Source: Romanomermis culicivorax
Lineage: Eukaryota > Nematoda > Enoplea > Mermithida > Mermithidae
NCBI GenBank assembly: GCA_963922205.1
Contig: CAWUHX010000162.1
Location: 558,001 to 622,000, forward strand
Direction of reading: 5' to 3'
Length of the DNA: 64,000 nucleotides
This document shows positions 46,801 to 58,405 of the stretch, piece after piece; the stretch's first letter is position 1; each line of letters begins with the position of its first letter. The notes below the pieces were generated by a model, which did not search any database, was not told the origin of the DNA, and was given only the letters and a program-made list of their open reading frames with translations. The translations under genes and the position numbers were made by a program.

Positions 46801-49800
46801 TTTCTTATCAATTTCCAAGCTGAGTTATTCATACAGGCTGGACCGGTCCTCTTTGCGACAGTGACATTGACGAATGTGTAGATCACAGTGGCCCGTGTAT
46901 AAATGGCGGAAGATGCGAGAATTTGCCGGGAAACTTCACCTGTCATTGCCCAAACAACTATTTAGGTAATTTATTGCAGTTTGTTTATTTTCAAACGAGC
47001 CTCGAGAGGAAGGCAGAAAAAAGATCCAACGAGCTTCGTAGGCAGGTGACGATGATGCTCTACAGGTTGTTTATTATTTGCATTAGCATTTTTTTCTTTC
47101 CGAAGCTCTTTTGGAAAAAATGGATCATAGTAAATTACGAGTATGTCTTCGAATGAAAACTTTTCTCAATTGTTTACAGGATTATTTTGCGAAATTGAGG
47201 ACTTATGTTTCAAGAATTTTTGTCTAAACGACGCCGAATGTCGACAAATTGATTTAGCACGCTACGAATGTATCTGCAAGCATGGGTTCACTGGTTCGAA
47301 TTGCGAGAAAGTTATTGGCCCTTGTCACGTTAATCCTTGCAAAAATGGTGGAATTTGTATCGAAGAATCCGGTTCATCGGCACGATGCCAGTGTGGCTCT
47401 GACTACAAAGGTAAAATGATTGGTACAGCTATATGCATCTTATAAATGCGAATATTCCGTGATACGTCTTTTAACAATATATATCAGACTTTTCTATTCT
47501 ATGCTGACTGTTCAAAGGCGTGAAAACGGTTAGCACCAAACTATTTGCACTATTGACCTTTCAGCGTTAAGAATCAAGTTAAAAAAATCTAGAAAATTGG
47601 TTATCAATGTTTCAGACGTTTTCTATCAAGTTCTTGTTTCCCCAATAGTACTTGCTTCAACGTTATATAATTCCAAAACAGCTTGAGAAAAAAGACTATG
47701 GAAACTTTTCTATAGTCGAATTTGCATAATATTAGTCAGATAACTGCCGGCTATTGAATTGATGGCTGAAAAATCAAGAACTGACGCCACAAAGCATTGA
47801 CACTGCATATGAATACAGTTCAGCAGCTATTTAGCAATAATTCTGAAATTTCGACGAAGAAAACTCTATAGGCCGGGTAGCTGCACTAGAACAAGATTTC
47901 TGGAAATAAAACCTGAGGATCAGAGGTGCATTGAAAATTACGAATCTTCAGTAAATACGATAAATTCACGCTACATGTTAATTTCCGCGAAAATTTAAAT
48001 ATCCAGTTGTTGGACAGTTCACAGTTCGTCATCAAACTGGTGGCCTTGTTTATTTCTTTCAAAAGCAGTCCTCATAAGTCAAAAGATTTACGGATGCATC
48101 GCTTTTGTAGGTCGATATTGCGAAAACAAATCGAAAGCTTGTGATGATAAGGCTTGCGAAGAAAATTCATACTGCCTGGAAACGCAGCAAGGCTTCTTAT
48201 GCGCTTGTGAAAGGGACCGTGGATTCAGCGGTCCCATGTGCGACTTGGATATCGATGAATGCCAAATGCCCGAGTTTTGCCAACATGGGCTTTGTGAAAA
48301 TTTTCACGGCGGATATAACTGCACATGCATCGATGGTAAGCTTGCACAGAGAAAAAAATTTCTGAAAACAATCAAATGAAATGAAAAACAACAAAAGCTG
48401 AAATAAGATTTTTTGAAGTACGCCAGTCGACATCACGGCTCATATTTGCGGAAAATAATTGAATAGGAAACCTCATATATTTCTGACGAATGTTTGGACG
48501 TTGACGACCAGATTTTCTATGATAGATATTTATGAATACTTATGGAGTGTCACGAAATTTCACGTATTTGAAAATTATTGAAAATCCTGTTTACTAAGCT
48601 GAATTTCATAATTAATTTATTCTGAGCATTTCGACGTATATAGGATTTTCGGGACAACGTTGCGATCAAATCAATCCCTGCTCAACTCTGAATGGAACCG
48701 AAAATCTCACGTATCAAGCGAATTACAGTCAATGTTATTACGCCCATCAAGTGAGCTATGTTTTATCTCAGTCAGTCTGTAGTGACGCCTGGCAAATTAC
48801 TCTTTGTTGTATTGTCATTCTAAACGTTATCGTAGCACGATAATCACTTGAGTTGTTCCAATTTCTCATAAGTTCTCGGCTGTCTCCAGTCGACTTTTCG
48901 CTGATACGGTTTATATCCCGCCAAATGTGTGTCTGATTTACAATAAAAACGAAATTCGGCCAACTCTTACTGTTTGCTGAGTAAAAATTCCCAGAGTAAA
49001 AGCCTTGTGTAAGCGACTTCGAGGGCGGTACTTACTTTTTTCAGTTTACTCGAATAAGCATTTTATGAAAAAACAGAAAATTTTGAGCTATGGTGTCGCG
49101 AGTATCCTCATTGACTATTATTGATCTGTTCGTGGAAAGTATTGTTTGTTTTTCACAAAATGCTTCTAAATTGAAATTTTTTTAAAAATAGTATTGATCT
49201 TCTACACAAATCGTTTACTGTATAACTTTTCTCAAAGTATTATTAAGACTCTGTTGAATATGCTCCGTCAAGTTAATTGTAGATTGTTCTATAATGAGCT
49301 ACAGATACGATAGACACTTGAGTTCTATGTGGGGTTTTGGGTTTAACGTAGTAGCTTCTATCAACTACGATCATGTATGCCTGTATTTATATCGCTAGTT
49401 GGAAAGTTTTTTCGAGGAAACAAACTTTAATTTCATTTTTTGAGAAATTCGATCATTGTCAGCATACCACAGAAATATCATTTCATTTGTGCAGTCTGAA
49501 TTGCGAAGTGGTGCTAACGCCACAACAACCGAAAATCAATGAACGATCTCCTGTTTTTCGAATCCCCCACCCATCCCTGTCTGATCAGTAATTTGAGAAA
49601 ATGTGAATTTTTTGACTGAAATGGTGTCTTGGGGCAAAAGTGACTATAGTATGTTTTTCTTGATATGTTTGTGAATATTAAGAGTGGAAAGCGAATACTA
49701 TTTAATATTTTTGCCATTTCCTGCTAATCTATGTCGCATGCGACTGGAAATTTATGGGCCTACTTGACTAACCTTAACAATTTTTTAGGAAAAATCCTAT

Positions 49801-50422
49801 ACCGTAAAGACTGAGTATCAACCGATTTGAGGGCGGTTCTTAATTTTTGTCACTTTTCGATTTACAAGCATTTTATCAAAAACAGACTATAGTGTAACAT
49901 CCTTGGTATCAACCAAAATCTAGCCATGTGATGGTCATTGAATTAGTTAGTAAAAAAGCAAAAACTCACCTTCTTCTACTAAATTTTCTAGCTGTATGCA
50001 TAGAAAAACAAATTTATGCTCAGCAAAGAAGAGGAAAAATTTTTTTGTCGGATGAGAGGGTATTAGGGATATGTTGTTTTTGAAATATGTATTTTTGATG
50101 TGAAAATCAGTTTTGACACGGTCATCCCCGATCTATCAGAGAATTATACTTTTTTTGTTGTCTTCATGTCGCTTTATCGCAGGAAGCCGACCAAATACCG
50201 ATCTATTCATATCGACATTTCGACTATTTACTCTACATTGGCCTACCGGCTACCCTTTTCGCTAGCTTTATTCTACTTATCATGTGTACCATGACAATTT
50301 TGACCATCAAAGCCAACCGAGCCACACGAGGCAAATACAGCCCGTCTCGTCAGGAACTAACTGGCGCCCGTGTCCGTTTCGGCCCGATGATGAAGCCTCC
50401 GCCCGAAGAACGCCTTATTTGA
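34817..50422 (+). CDS. crb: Crumbs apical polarity protein (5' end not found)
   Basis: Fourteen exons join with correct phases: 34817-34967, 37266-38116, 39121-40004, 42362-43150, 44534-44640, 45049-45175, 45232-45306, 45378-45537, 46109-46216, 46837-46965, 47180-47410, 48111-48335, 48644-48750 and 50183-50422. The order read is EGF1-3, LamG1, EGF4, LamG2, EGF5, a short Cys segment, LamG3, EGF6-16, a juxtamembrane stretch, one transmembrane helix and a short tail. Several EGFs are calcium-binding type (DIDEC). The tail has the FERM-binding RATRGKYSPSRQE and ends PPPEERLI, the PDZ ligand for Stardust/PALS1 and Par6. Crumbs sets apical membrane identity in epithelia. The long extracellular exons carry the LamG domains, while most C-terminal EGF exons are single-module with phase-1 borders. 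Signal peptide and any earlier EGFs are missing. Drosophila Crumbs is larger, with four LamG domains, and vertebrate CRB1/2 have three, as here. Confidence 0.95.
35164..35396. mobile_element. MITE family A, diverged copy in a crumbs intron
   Basis: It begins CTGTTTTTTATAA and ends AGAAAAACATACTGCAG, with family A internal order. The termini are mutated. Confidence 0.5.
38340..38566. mobile_element. MITE family B copy in a crumbs intron
   Basis: Its core (GACTGTAGCAGTTGACTACA) and right end (GAGGCTCATTTAAAAGAAAG) align with 43405-43628. The right end is an inverted form of the left end of 43942 and 46973. No coding region is present. Confidence 0.55.
40440..40681 (+). mobile_element. MITE family A copy in a crumbs intron, 242 bp
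   Basis: Termini TAGTCTGTTTTT and AAACAGACCA are flanked by TA at 40438-40439 and 40682-40683. Confidence 0.85.
41994..42170. mobile_element. MITE family A fragment in a crumbs intron
   Basis: TTGTCTGCTTTTAATGCTTTTAA at the left and GTAAACGATTTTGAAGG at the right follow the family A order. The right terminus is lost. Confidence 0.45.
43405..43628. mobile_element. MITE family B copy in a crumbs intron
   Basis: The left end TTTTTTTTCAAATGAGCGTCG and the right end CCGAGATTCATTCAAAAACG are inverted. The core aligns with 38340-38566. Confidence 0.55.
43942..44120. mobile_element. MITE family B partial copy in a crumbs intron
   Basis: It begins TAGTCTACTCATCTTCAAAT and continues GAGCCTCGGAAAAC. 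It shares the TTTATTATTTGCATGGACAT segment with the copy at 46973. The right end is unclear. Confidence 0.4.
45840..46041 (-). mobile_element. MITE family A, shortened copy in a crumbs intron, 202 bp
   Basis: Termini TAGTCTATTTCC and AAAACAATCTA are flanked by TA at both ends. It is ~40 bp shorter than full-length copies. Confidence 0.7.
46973..47110. mobile_element. MITE family B partial copy beginning just after a crumbs exon
   Basis: GTTTATTTTCAAACGAGCCT starts ~10 bp after the donor of exon 46837-46965. The right end is unclear, and the following intron is short. Confidence 0.4.
48990..49077. mobile_element. MITE family A terminal fragment
   Basis: AGCATTTTATGAAAAAACAGA at the right end, preceded by a GGGCGGTACTTACTTTTTTC segment as in the copy at 49647-49889. 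The left part is not recognised. Confidence 0.4.
49647..49889 (+). mobile_element. MITE family A copy in the last crumbs intron, 243 bp
   Basis: Termini TAGTATGTTTTTCTTGA and TCAAAAACAGACTA are flanked by TA at 49645-49646 and 49890-49891. Confidence 0.85.
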
Positions 50423-50554
50423 TATGAACTTTGATTGTTATAATACTCAGTTGTTACATGTTTATGAGTGTTGTTTTCGCTTGGCAATAACAAATCAGCG
50501 TCTACAAATTTACGTTACAGTTTATGTTACAGTAATTGCAGAGACTACGTCTAT

Positions 50555-50560
50555 AATAAA
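50555..50560 (+). terminator. Polyadenylation signal of crumbs
   Basis: AATAAA lies 133 bp after the crumbs stop codon. It is the first such hexamer downstream. Confidence 0.55.
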
Positions 50561-50689
50561 AATCATTAAGGATATTTTTTGACAAAAGTCGTCATGGAAA
50601 TCTTCGTGGAAAATTTTTCGTGTGATTGGTGGGCGAAGCTGACGCGATCTAAAGGAAATACGCTTCAGGCTGGTCGATTGGCGCCGGTC

Positions 50690-52495
50690 GTTCTATTCAT
50701 ACTGAAAAACAGCGCCACGCGGTACCACCTTTGAAGTATGAATAGGTTTTTGTAATTTTAGTGGCGCCGCGCGGCGCCACCATCAGGTTTCAACTGAACC
50801 GAAATTTTCGAACAAGTTATGTATTCTAAGGTTGCAGTATACTGTTGTTATAACATATTGTTGCATACTGTGATATCTATACATGTAGTGGAATCATATT
50901 TTTCACTTGAGTGGTGAATTCTGACACTTGTCAAATTAGATTTACCAAGAAGTTGATCACTCAATTTGCAATGAAGACATTAATGTGTAAAAATTATGAA
51001 TATGCAAAGTAGGTGTAAACATATCAATACAGCAAGTGTACTCGCACATTTCGATTGTGTCTTTATCCCCAACGTCCCTTTTCGGCAAATATCCCGATTG
51101 TCCGAAAGTTCATATTCCCCGCAGGTCCCGATTCCCCGAATAATGAATAAATTTCCTATTTCCCCGAAAAATGCATTAGCCCCTATTCCCTGAACGTCCC
51201 GATTTCCCGAATACTAGGGCAAGGATGGATCCACTTTGAATCTGGGTCCTAAACAGCAGGTCCGACCGGACCCAGATCAGATCTCGATCCTGTATATAGC
51301 ACATATCTGAATTGAAAATTTGTGTATGTACAGGGTGAGCCAAAAAAAGGCGACCGGTACTGACTTTTATTCCGAACGGGTGAAGCTTTTTAGTGCGGTT
51401 TTCTGTCATTGATAGATAAAACATTTGGCATAAAGACTGCAAAGCTTCAGTCAGATTTCTTGAATTTTGACTGACTAAAATAAAAAATACTAGACGTCGA
51501 TTTTTTCGATAATGAATATTTAAAAATTTACAGAATTAACATGTTTCACGGCAGAAAAGCACAATAGATCCAATCATAAGAACCATATAATAGCTTGAAA
51601 CTACAAGGGAGCCGCTTTAGTGTGTCCTAATTTCTGTTTCATCAATAATTTTAATCGTTTTTCGATCTGGTCAATGACAGAGTTGATTTTGCTTCAATTT
51701 TGCTTTTTTCCAATTCAACAAAAGCTCTTGATTTTGGCGAAATTTTGATCATATTGAAATAAGAAGTTGCTGACTTAAAATTACGCGTAACTTGAAAATC
51801 TGGGTGATTTTCAAAGTATTGTTGTGTGTAAACAGCTTTACAAAACTTTTTTCACAATAGGACAACTTTTACTATCATTTAACAACTTTTACTTTTCGAA
51901 AAATCATCACTTTTTCTAAATTTCTGTTTGTACAGTAACCATCAATTTTGGGAGCATAAACTTTGGGCTTTGTAACAAATACAAACAGGGCATTCTGATG
52001 CAGCAATCTGCATTATAAAACCTTTATCCGTTCAAAAGATATGGAAGTCAGCACCGGCCGCCTTTTTTTCGGCTGACCCTGTATATTCAATTTTTCAAAA
52101 TCAATTTATATAAAATTGATATTTCTCAGCAGTTCAAGAGCTATTAATCGTTGGAATGAGAAGCAAATTGAAGCAAGAGCCCAAAATCTTTAGACTAGGC
52201 TTTTCTGCAAGCTTCTATCTGCACCGTGTAGAAATGATTGATTTTTATTTTTCTTTTGCGCTTTTTATTTTTCGATTTTTTTCGTATTTTCATCTTTTTC
52301 GCATTTTTCGTATTTCACATTTGTCGAGACAGGCAATACACATTTTTCTAGAAGAGCAAAATCCAAAAGTAAAAAAGCGGCGAAGTAGGGCAAGCCACCG
52401 CGCGGCGCCATTTGTTAGTATGAATAGGACAACCAGCACTGTGCGGCACCGCGCGGTACTGTGCGGTACCTCGCAGCGAAGTATGACAGGGCCTT
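50690..52495. repeat. GC-rich palindromic clusters flanking a composite repeat region
   Basis: GGTGGCGCCGCGCGGCGCC-type palindromes occur near 50700-50790. Similar GCGGCACCGCGCGGTACTG motifs occur near 52395-52490, each beside TATTCATAC or TATGAATAG. They may be the inverted ends of one element interrupted by the MITE at 51331. The boundaries are uncertain. Degenerate TCCCGATTCCCCGAA repeats occupy ~51065-51215. Confidence 0.4.
51331..52081. mobile_element. Non-autonomous mariner-type element, 751 bp
   Basis: Terminal inverted repeats of about 50 bp: CAGGGTGAGCCAAAAAAAGG at the left, and CCTTTTTTTCGGCTGACCCT plus G at the right. They are flanked by TA at 51329-51330 and 52082-52083. CAGGGTG-type ends and TA duplications are typical of Tc1/mariner elements. 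No transposase frame remains. Confidence 0.85.
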
Positions 52496-52596
52496 AACTC
52501 CTGACCGATTCAAATGCCCTGCGTCCCACACTGGCTGAAAAATGGTGAGGGGGGAATATTATAGTCATTTTCAGAACTATAAAGAAACCTAGGGTT

Positions 52597-52960
52597 GGTT
52601 GCACTAACCCAACATGAGGATAATCTCAACATCAGGGTTAAATTGATGATCCTGAGTTTGAGCTAATCGCAATGCCCGAATTATTCTCTTCCAGTGCACA
52701 AACGGTACTCACTTCAGGATTAAGTACTACTGAGGTGTAAGTTCGAGTTCAAAAATTGCAGATGTTTTTATATTTATTTGCTTTACAGATAAGAAAATTA
52801 TGCGAAAATATTAGTGTAACCCGATAGCTCGAGCTGGGCATAATCTCGACATTGAGTTCGTTATAATCCCGATGACATTCAAATTATACCGAACTTGACA
52901 TCAAGTCGCCTTTCTTCGATATTATCTTAAGCTCGAGCTCAGACCCCTTTAGTGCAAATG
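52597..52960. mobile_element. Second copy of the GTTGCACTAACCC element
   Basis: It aligns through its length with 24758-25130. The ~100 bp to its left (52495-52596) also align with 24655-24757, so the true element may be longer. Confidence 0.6.
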
Positions 52961-54559
52961 ATGGCCTTGGTCATCATTTGGCATCGATCTGCAAATAGGA
53001 GAACAGGGTAAAGCATACAAAAATGCTCCTGATTCAGCCATCACGGCGTTTTCACTGCAGCCATTTGGGCTTGACAACACTGCCTGTTGAAAAATCGATA
53101 AATTGCTACCATTATTAATTCCTTCGGATCTTTTCTAGAATATACTGTAGCCAAAAATTATTCGTGAATGGGAATTTGAATGCTCGCCACCTTTCCACCT
53201 CATTTTGGTTACTGTTCCGTATTTTTCATAGAGCTGTGTTTCAAATGTTGAAGAATATTTTATTTTTCAGTTAATATTGTACTTATCTCGTGTTTGCTGT
53301 TCATTCCGTTAAAAACAAGGTGAAAAAAATTTTGAGCTGTTCTGGACTTCATTTGAAGTTTGAAGTTAAAACTGGTTTTTTGTGCCAAAACATGAATTTT
53401 GGCACCCGAAAAATTTGAAATGGCACACAAAATTTTGATTATTGGTGCCAATTGGCATAAATTTTTTGACTGGTAAGGCTAATTTCCCCGATTTTCAGTC
53501 ATGATAGGGGTTGAAAAAGCAAAATTTTTTTCTGCGCCCCCAGTCGATCTACATAAATCTTATTTGGCGATCTACGCCCCTAGTCGATCTTCATAACATA
53601 TTTGGCCTGAGCACCAGGACATTTTTGTCAGATAGTGTGTTTGTTTTACTGCTGCAAAATTATAGATTGACAATAATGAATATAGTAAATAAACAGAAAT
53701 TTTAAACTCTCTCGGTTTATTGAGTGAGATTTGCAATTCGAAAAAGAAATTCTTATTTTTGATGTCTAGTACAAATAGGAAAATTGACGGACTTGGTACA
53801 ATTTTTCCATATGCAATGTTTGACTTCATATTCTCCCGATTTCCAAAGCACTGTTTTTTCCGCTGACTCTTCCCCCAACTAAGATGTTTTCCCTTTTTTT
53901 ACTCCATTCGTTTTTCTGTCTGTAAAAACCCTCAAAGACGCTTTATTTAATCGTTTTAAAACTTATTCTAATATTCTTAAACCCTTGGAGTCATTCATTC
54001 GTCAAAAATGGGGAAAAAATGAAAATTTTCGGGTTTAATGTAGGTTTAATGAAAATATTGAAATCATTATTCAAATGATCCAAAAGCACACAGTTTTTTC
54101 GAATTGCATAAGAGATCAGCAATGAAAGTTGGCGATGACTAGAATATATTTTTTATCTTTAATGAGGGAATCGTTAAAACTATCGGCGTTTTTTATTTTC
54201 TGCTCAATATCGACGTTTTTTGTGCACAGACAAAAATTTGGTAATTTATTTAATGAAAAAGCTATATTAATCACACTGAATAGAGGTAAAAATATTTTTC
54301 ATCTGTTCTGGAAGAATAAGACAAGAAAATGTCTGAGAAACGGTTTAGGATTCAAAAAGAAAATTCTAGTCATCTTAAAAAAACTTCAACGGTCGTGTTT
54401 TTCTGGCAGAAAAAAACATTGCTCACCACTACTGCCTAATAAATTATCTTAATAATTCTGATCATCTAAAAGGAATTATAATTCCATGTTCTGATTGATG
54501 ATCTTCATACCTGTAAGTGAGGGAAGAGAACACCTTCCCCAACTTGATCAGACTGGGTA
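52961..54559. other. AT-rich stretch with no supported gene
   Basis: Only short open frames with no recognisable domain are present. Homopolymer T and A runs are frequent. Confidence 0.45.
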
Positions 54560-55245
54560 AAAATTGCTCCTTATGGTCTTTTTTGAAAACATTTTCGGTT
54601 GTTTACTTTTTGGGTAAAATCGGTTGTGTGTTGTGGAGCGATTTGACGTATTTGTAAAGCTCGTGTCGTTTGCGGAAAAGATCGGCAAGTTTGAATAGGA
54701 AAGATCGCGACGAGACCTCCGAAGAGGCGTGGCCACAACGTGAAGAAATTATGAAAGTGTTTTTCATTAGTTTTGCGTTGTACTGTAGCCAAACGGTTGT
54801 GTTTTGGTGTTTGTCTGAAAAAGGTGTGTGGCGGCTTTTGTACATTAGTAAATTGTGCGAAAAGTGTGTTCTAGTTTGAGTCAAACTGTTTGGAAAATAG
54901 TTTGAGTGAGCGAGTGAAACTCCTAAGCGGTTAAGAATATACGGCGCGAGTTTCGGCATCCGAAAACCTTTGACAACCTGAGCGAAGATCCCTGGATAAA
55001 TTGACACAGCGCTCTCTACGAGCCCGTCAATCTCCTGCGTTCGACTATCGTTGCGTTAATTCCGTAAAACACTCCGAGTGTTTCGTCTACAGCGTTCCGC
55101 ACACTCTTCTACGTTCCGTACGTCTCTTCTAAAACGCGCGATAAATCGTCAAGCTACACAGCTTTGCGTCGTCATCTATCATCCTAATTTCTCACGCACA
55201 ACATGTGCCCCCACGCACCCTCCAAACTTGTCGAGCTTCTTACAG
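54560..55245 (+). other. Candidate first exon and 5' UTR of a plus-strand gene running past the window
   Basis: This segment is richer in G, C and CpG than its surroundings, as promoters and leader exons often are. It ends with an ATG at 55203 that opens 14 codons (MCPHAPSKLVELLT, then a split codon) before a consensus donor, ACAG|GTATG, at 55246. No continuing exon is recognised in the remaining ~8.7 kb, so the intron would be long. A 134-codon minus-strand frame over the same interval is probably a shadow of this composition. Confidence 0.3.
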
Positions 55246-58080
55246 GTATGTTCATGGACTTTACTTTGATTCGATATTTGATGGCGGTTCATATTTCTTC
55301 TTTAACAAATAATTTGAGGAAAATGAACTCCTCAACTTTTCAAATGTCTTTACATGATGAGTTCTTTTTTTGACATGATTTGAATTCAGGAACTTCATTG
55401 TGTAATCCTTAGAAATTTTTATTCTTCCGGACTCATACTTTTTCAATCGAACTCATGAAGGCACGTGAATACCATTTTTAAAATTTCCAATATAATGGAA
55501 GGACGATTTATTGTTCGTGGTTATTTCATCGTTAGTTGTTATTTTATATCTTGAGAGTACGTTTGTCATCAGTAATTTGATTATTTGTCTCGTTCTATAT
55601 ATCCATATTGATGTTTATAGTATTTGATTCGACTTTCTCATGGGCTTCTTCATAATCTTGCACACATCAATACGCTGTTCTGTTCATGATAATAATCAGC
55701 GATAGATCTGTTCTTGATTATAGAGATTGGACCAAGAGGTTATTTATCAATTAATTGTTATAGCTCGTATTGATTTTTTTGTTTCTAAATTGTTTATTTA
55801 CGCGTGTTTAACCATCCGAAGCAGGCTACACAAAAATGGATTGATGAATCCAAATAATGCTGCTGTTGCATGTAGGGGGCATTGTCAAAGTTTTGTATAT
55901 GCATTTAAGTAGGCTCGCCGAAAAAATGTGCTCGATTTTTGCCTAAAGAGTCTTCCTCTTCCGTAGCACCATAGAGACTTTTTGCTGCACAGTGCAACCT
56001 GATGCCTGACGACCCTTTTGATTAAGTTATAGGATTTCCTGTTCGGAAATTTGTTTTCATATGTTTTAAAACGAAAAATCTTGAAAATTTTCCGGCACAT
56101 GGCGATGGATTTTAAATGATTTAAAACTCTATTTGTTATTTCTAGTTCACAGTTGAAAAATTTCATCTTATCCTATGATTGCAGCCTTTAAACATCAATA
56201 CATCATGGCAAAATGTTTGAACTCGTATTGTTTCTTGATGTAATTGAATAAAATTGAGATTTTTCACGATTTTTTTCTTAAATTTTGTTTTTAGTGTTTA
56301 AATATTTTTGTGTTTCATGAACATAAACTTTTTCCCATTTGGAATAGAATTCAGACATTATCAGTGTGGAACAATAATGAATGTTCTTCTAACTTAAGGA
56401 ATGAAAACTATCGGTTGAATGCCTAATTTATATATTTTTGTGCCACTGAAAAATCACTGAAGAAGTAATGCTTTTATACGAGTAAATGCTGAAAAAAGAT
56501 TTTTCTACAATTTAGAGTATTAAAATTTTGAAAAATTTTGCCGCGATTAACAATCTTCAGCTAAAAGATAGAATATCTGCTGCTGAATTCTCTTCTACTC
56601 ACCTTATCGTGCAATAAATCATCTAAAAACACGCTTTTGCTGCATTATTATGATTATCTACATGCTAAAAACAGTGATTATGATCGATAACCTATAGTTG
56701 GACAAGAATATATGCATTTTCCATCATTTTAGAAGCGTTGAAATATACTTTTTCTTTCCATACACTTTTCATTGTTTTCCCGGAAAGCTTATTAAATCCA
56801 GTTGCAAAAATAGAATTCGCGCAATTTTAATGAAGTTCAAGAGAATTATCGTTTTTCTGAATTTATCAATTTTAGAGCGGGCACTGGGCAACCTAAATTT
56901 TTGGCCAAAGTCGCACATTGCAACATTGCGTGTGCAAAAAACAGATATAGTTTGTACTGATAGGATGTATACTTAGAAAATAAAAGTTGTACGGAAATAG
57001 GTAGGATTGTCCAAAAATTTTTTCCTATAATACCATATGGTACTGATCGACCAGTACGGAAAAAGAAAACCCCGGTTTCCAGTCCTGATCGATTTTTCGG
57101 TTTAAAGGAGATCCTTTCGGACCAGAAAGTGGAAAATATTCAAGATTTTTCATCACAGGAAAAAATTCTATTCACATAACTACGATTGCGCCCAGAAATC
57201 GTTGCATGTTTGAAAAACCATCAAAAATGGAAAAAACCAAACAAAATCTCACGTTATAGGGATATTCTGGCACGATTTGGTTGCATTTTGAAAAATGACA
57301 AAAAAAGTGCTTTTTTGGGTATTTTCATTCAATTTTTATCAGTGTTGTCACTGGCCAAAAGAAATAGTGTAAAGTATATGTTTTTCATAGGGTGTTAGAC
57401 CATTCAATCAGCTATCCAGTAAGCAATTTTCGCGTCATAAATGTACCAGTTCCAGTTCCACTCATAATCCATGATTTGATAGCATTCACCAATCTACATC
57501 ATATTCTGTGGTTGTATTTTATCATATTCGGCAAAATTTTAACTGGGCATCTTAATGAACACGTTTTGCATGGTTAAAAATGAAAAAGTTAACGAAGTTT
57601 CATTCAAGTTTCTGAACTTTAAGGGTGATAATCGATATTTTTGAGGTCGAGCAGAAAATTGGAATTTATGCCCACAAATTTTTTTCGACCCAGCTAGTTG
57701 TGACCCAATCAAAAGTGCTGGCTGTTTCATAGTGCAAAGCAAATGCAAGCAGCTGCAATGTATTCTGTTTAAATATTGGCGCCTAACCTAAAAATGATTC
57801 TGTGTTTTCATATCAATAAATCAAAGGTACCTATGACTGGTGCTACGGGTGCATTGCAAGAGCATCAGACGGCTCCAAACTTTATCTAGAGCTCTCTAAA
57901 ATTATATTTTTTTGTTTTTTTATTTTTTTTGGACCCCTGGTTTTTGTGGTTCCAAGTCAAAATTATGTGAAAAAACCTGAAATTGTTTTTTTAAGACCCA
58001 GGCTACATGCTTCTGAAAACAATTAGTTCTAGCATCGGTTTATAAGCTTTTCTGAATGAAAAATCTCGAATAGGCACTAG
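55246..58080. other. AT-rich stretch with no supported gene
   Basis: If the exon at 54560-55245 is real, this is its intron. I see no repeats or exons that I can define. Confidence 0.4.
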
Positions 58081-58082
58081 AG

Positions 58083-58405
58083 ATATATCGGGTCCAAGGT
58101 TTGGGAAATATCAGGTCCAGGTCCGGGTCGAAAATTTTAAGAATATCGAGTCTGGTTCCAGGTCCAACATTTTAAGAATTTCAGGTCCGAGTCCAGCGAA
58201 ATAGTCGTATAATTACAGGTCTTATTTCGGGTCCGGGTTCATTATACTTTTCAAAACGCTTATCTGTGCGATATGCATGTAAATCTTCACATAATAGAAA
58301 CTAGAAATGTATCGGGTCCAAAATTTTGAAAATATTGGGTGCGGGTCCAACAAAATGGTCGAGTAATTTCAGGTCTCATTTCGGGTCTGGGTTCCCGATA
58401 CACCT
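58083..58405. repeat. Degenerate short repeats of the GGTCC/GGGTCCGGGTC type
   Basis: About ten imperfect occurrences of TCGGGTCC or CAGGTCCGGGTC are separated by AAAATTTTAAGAATAT-like spacers. There is no coding region. Confidence 0.55.

Noticed and set aside
54603-55007. 134-codon minus-strand frame
   Set aside because: It has no domain, and it overlaps a GC-richer candidate leader exon where chance long frames are expected.
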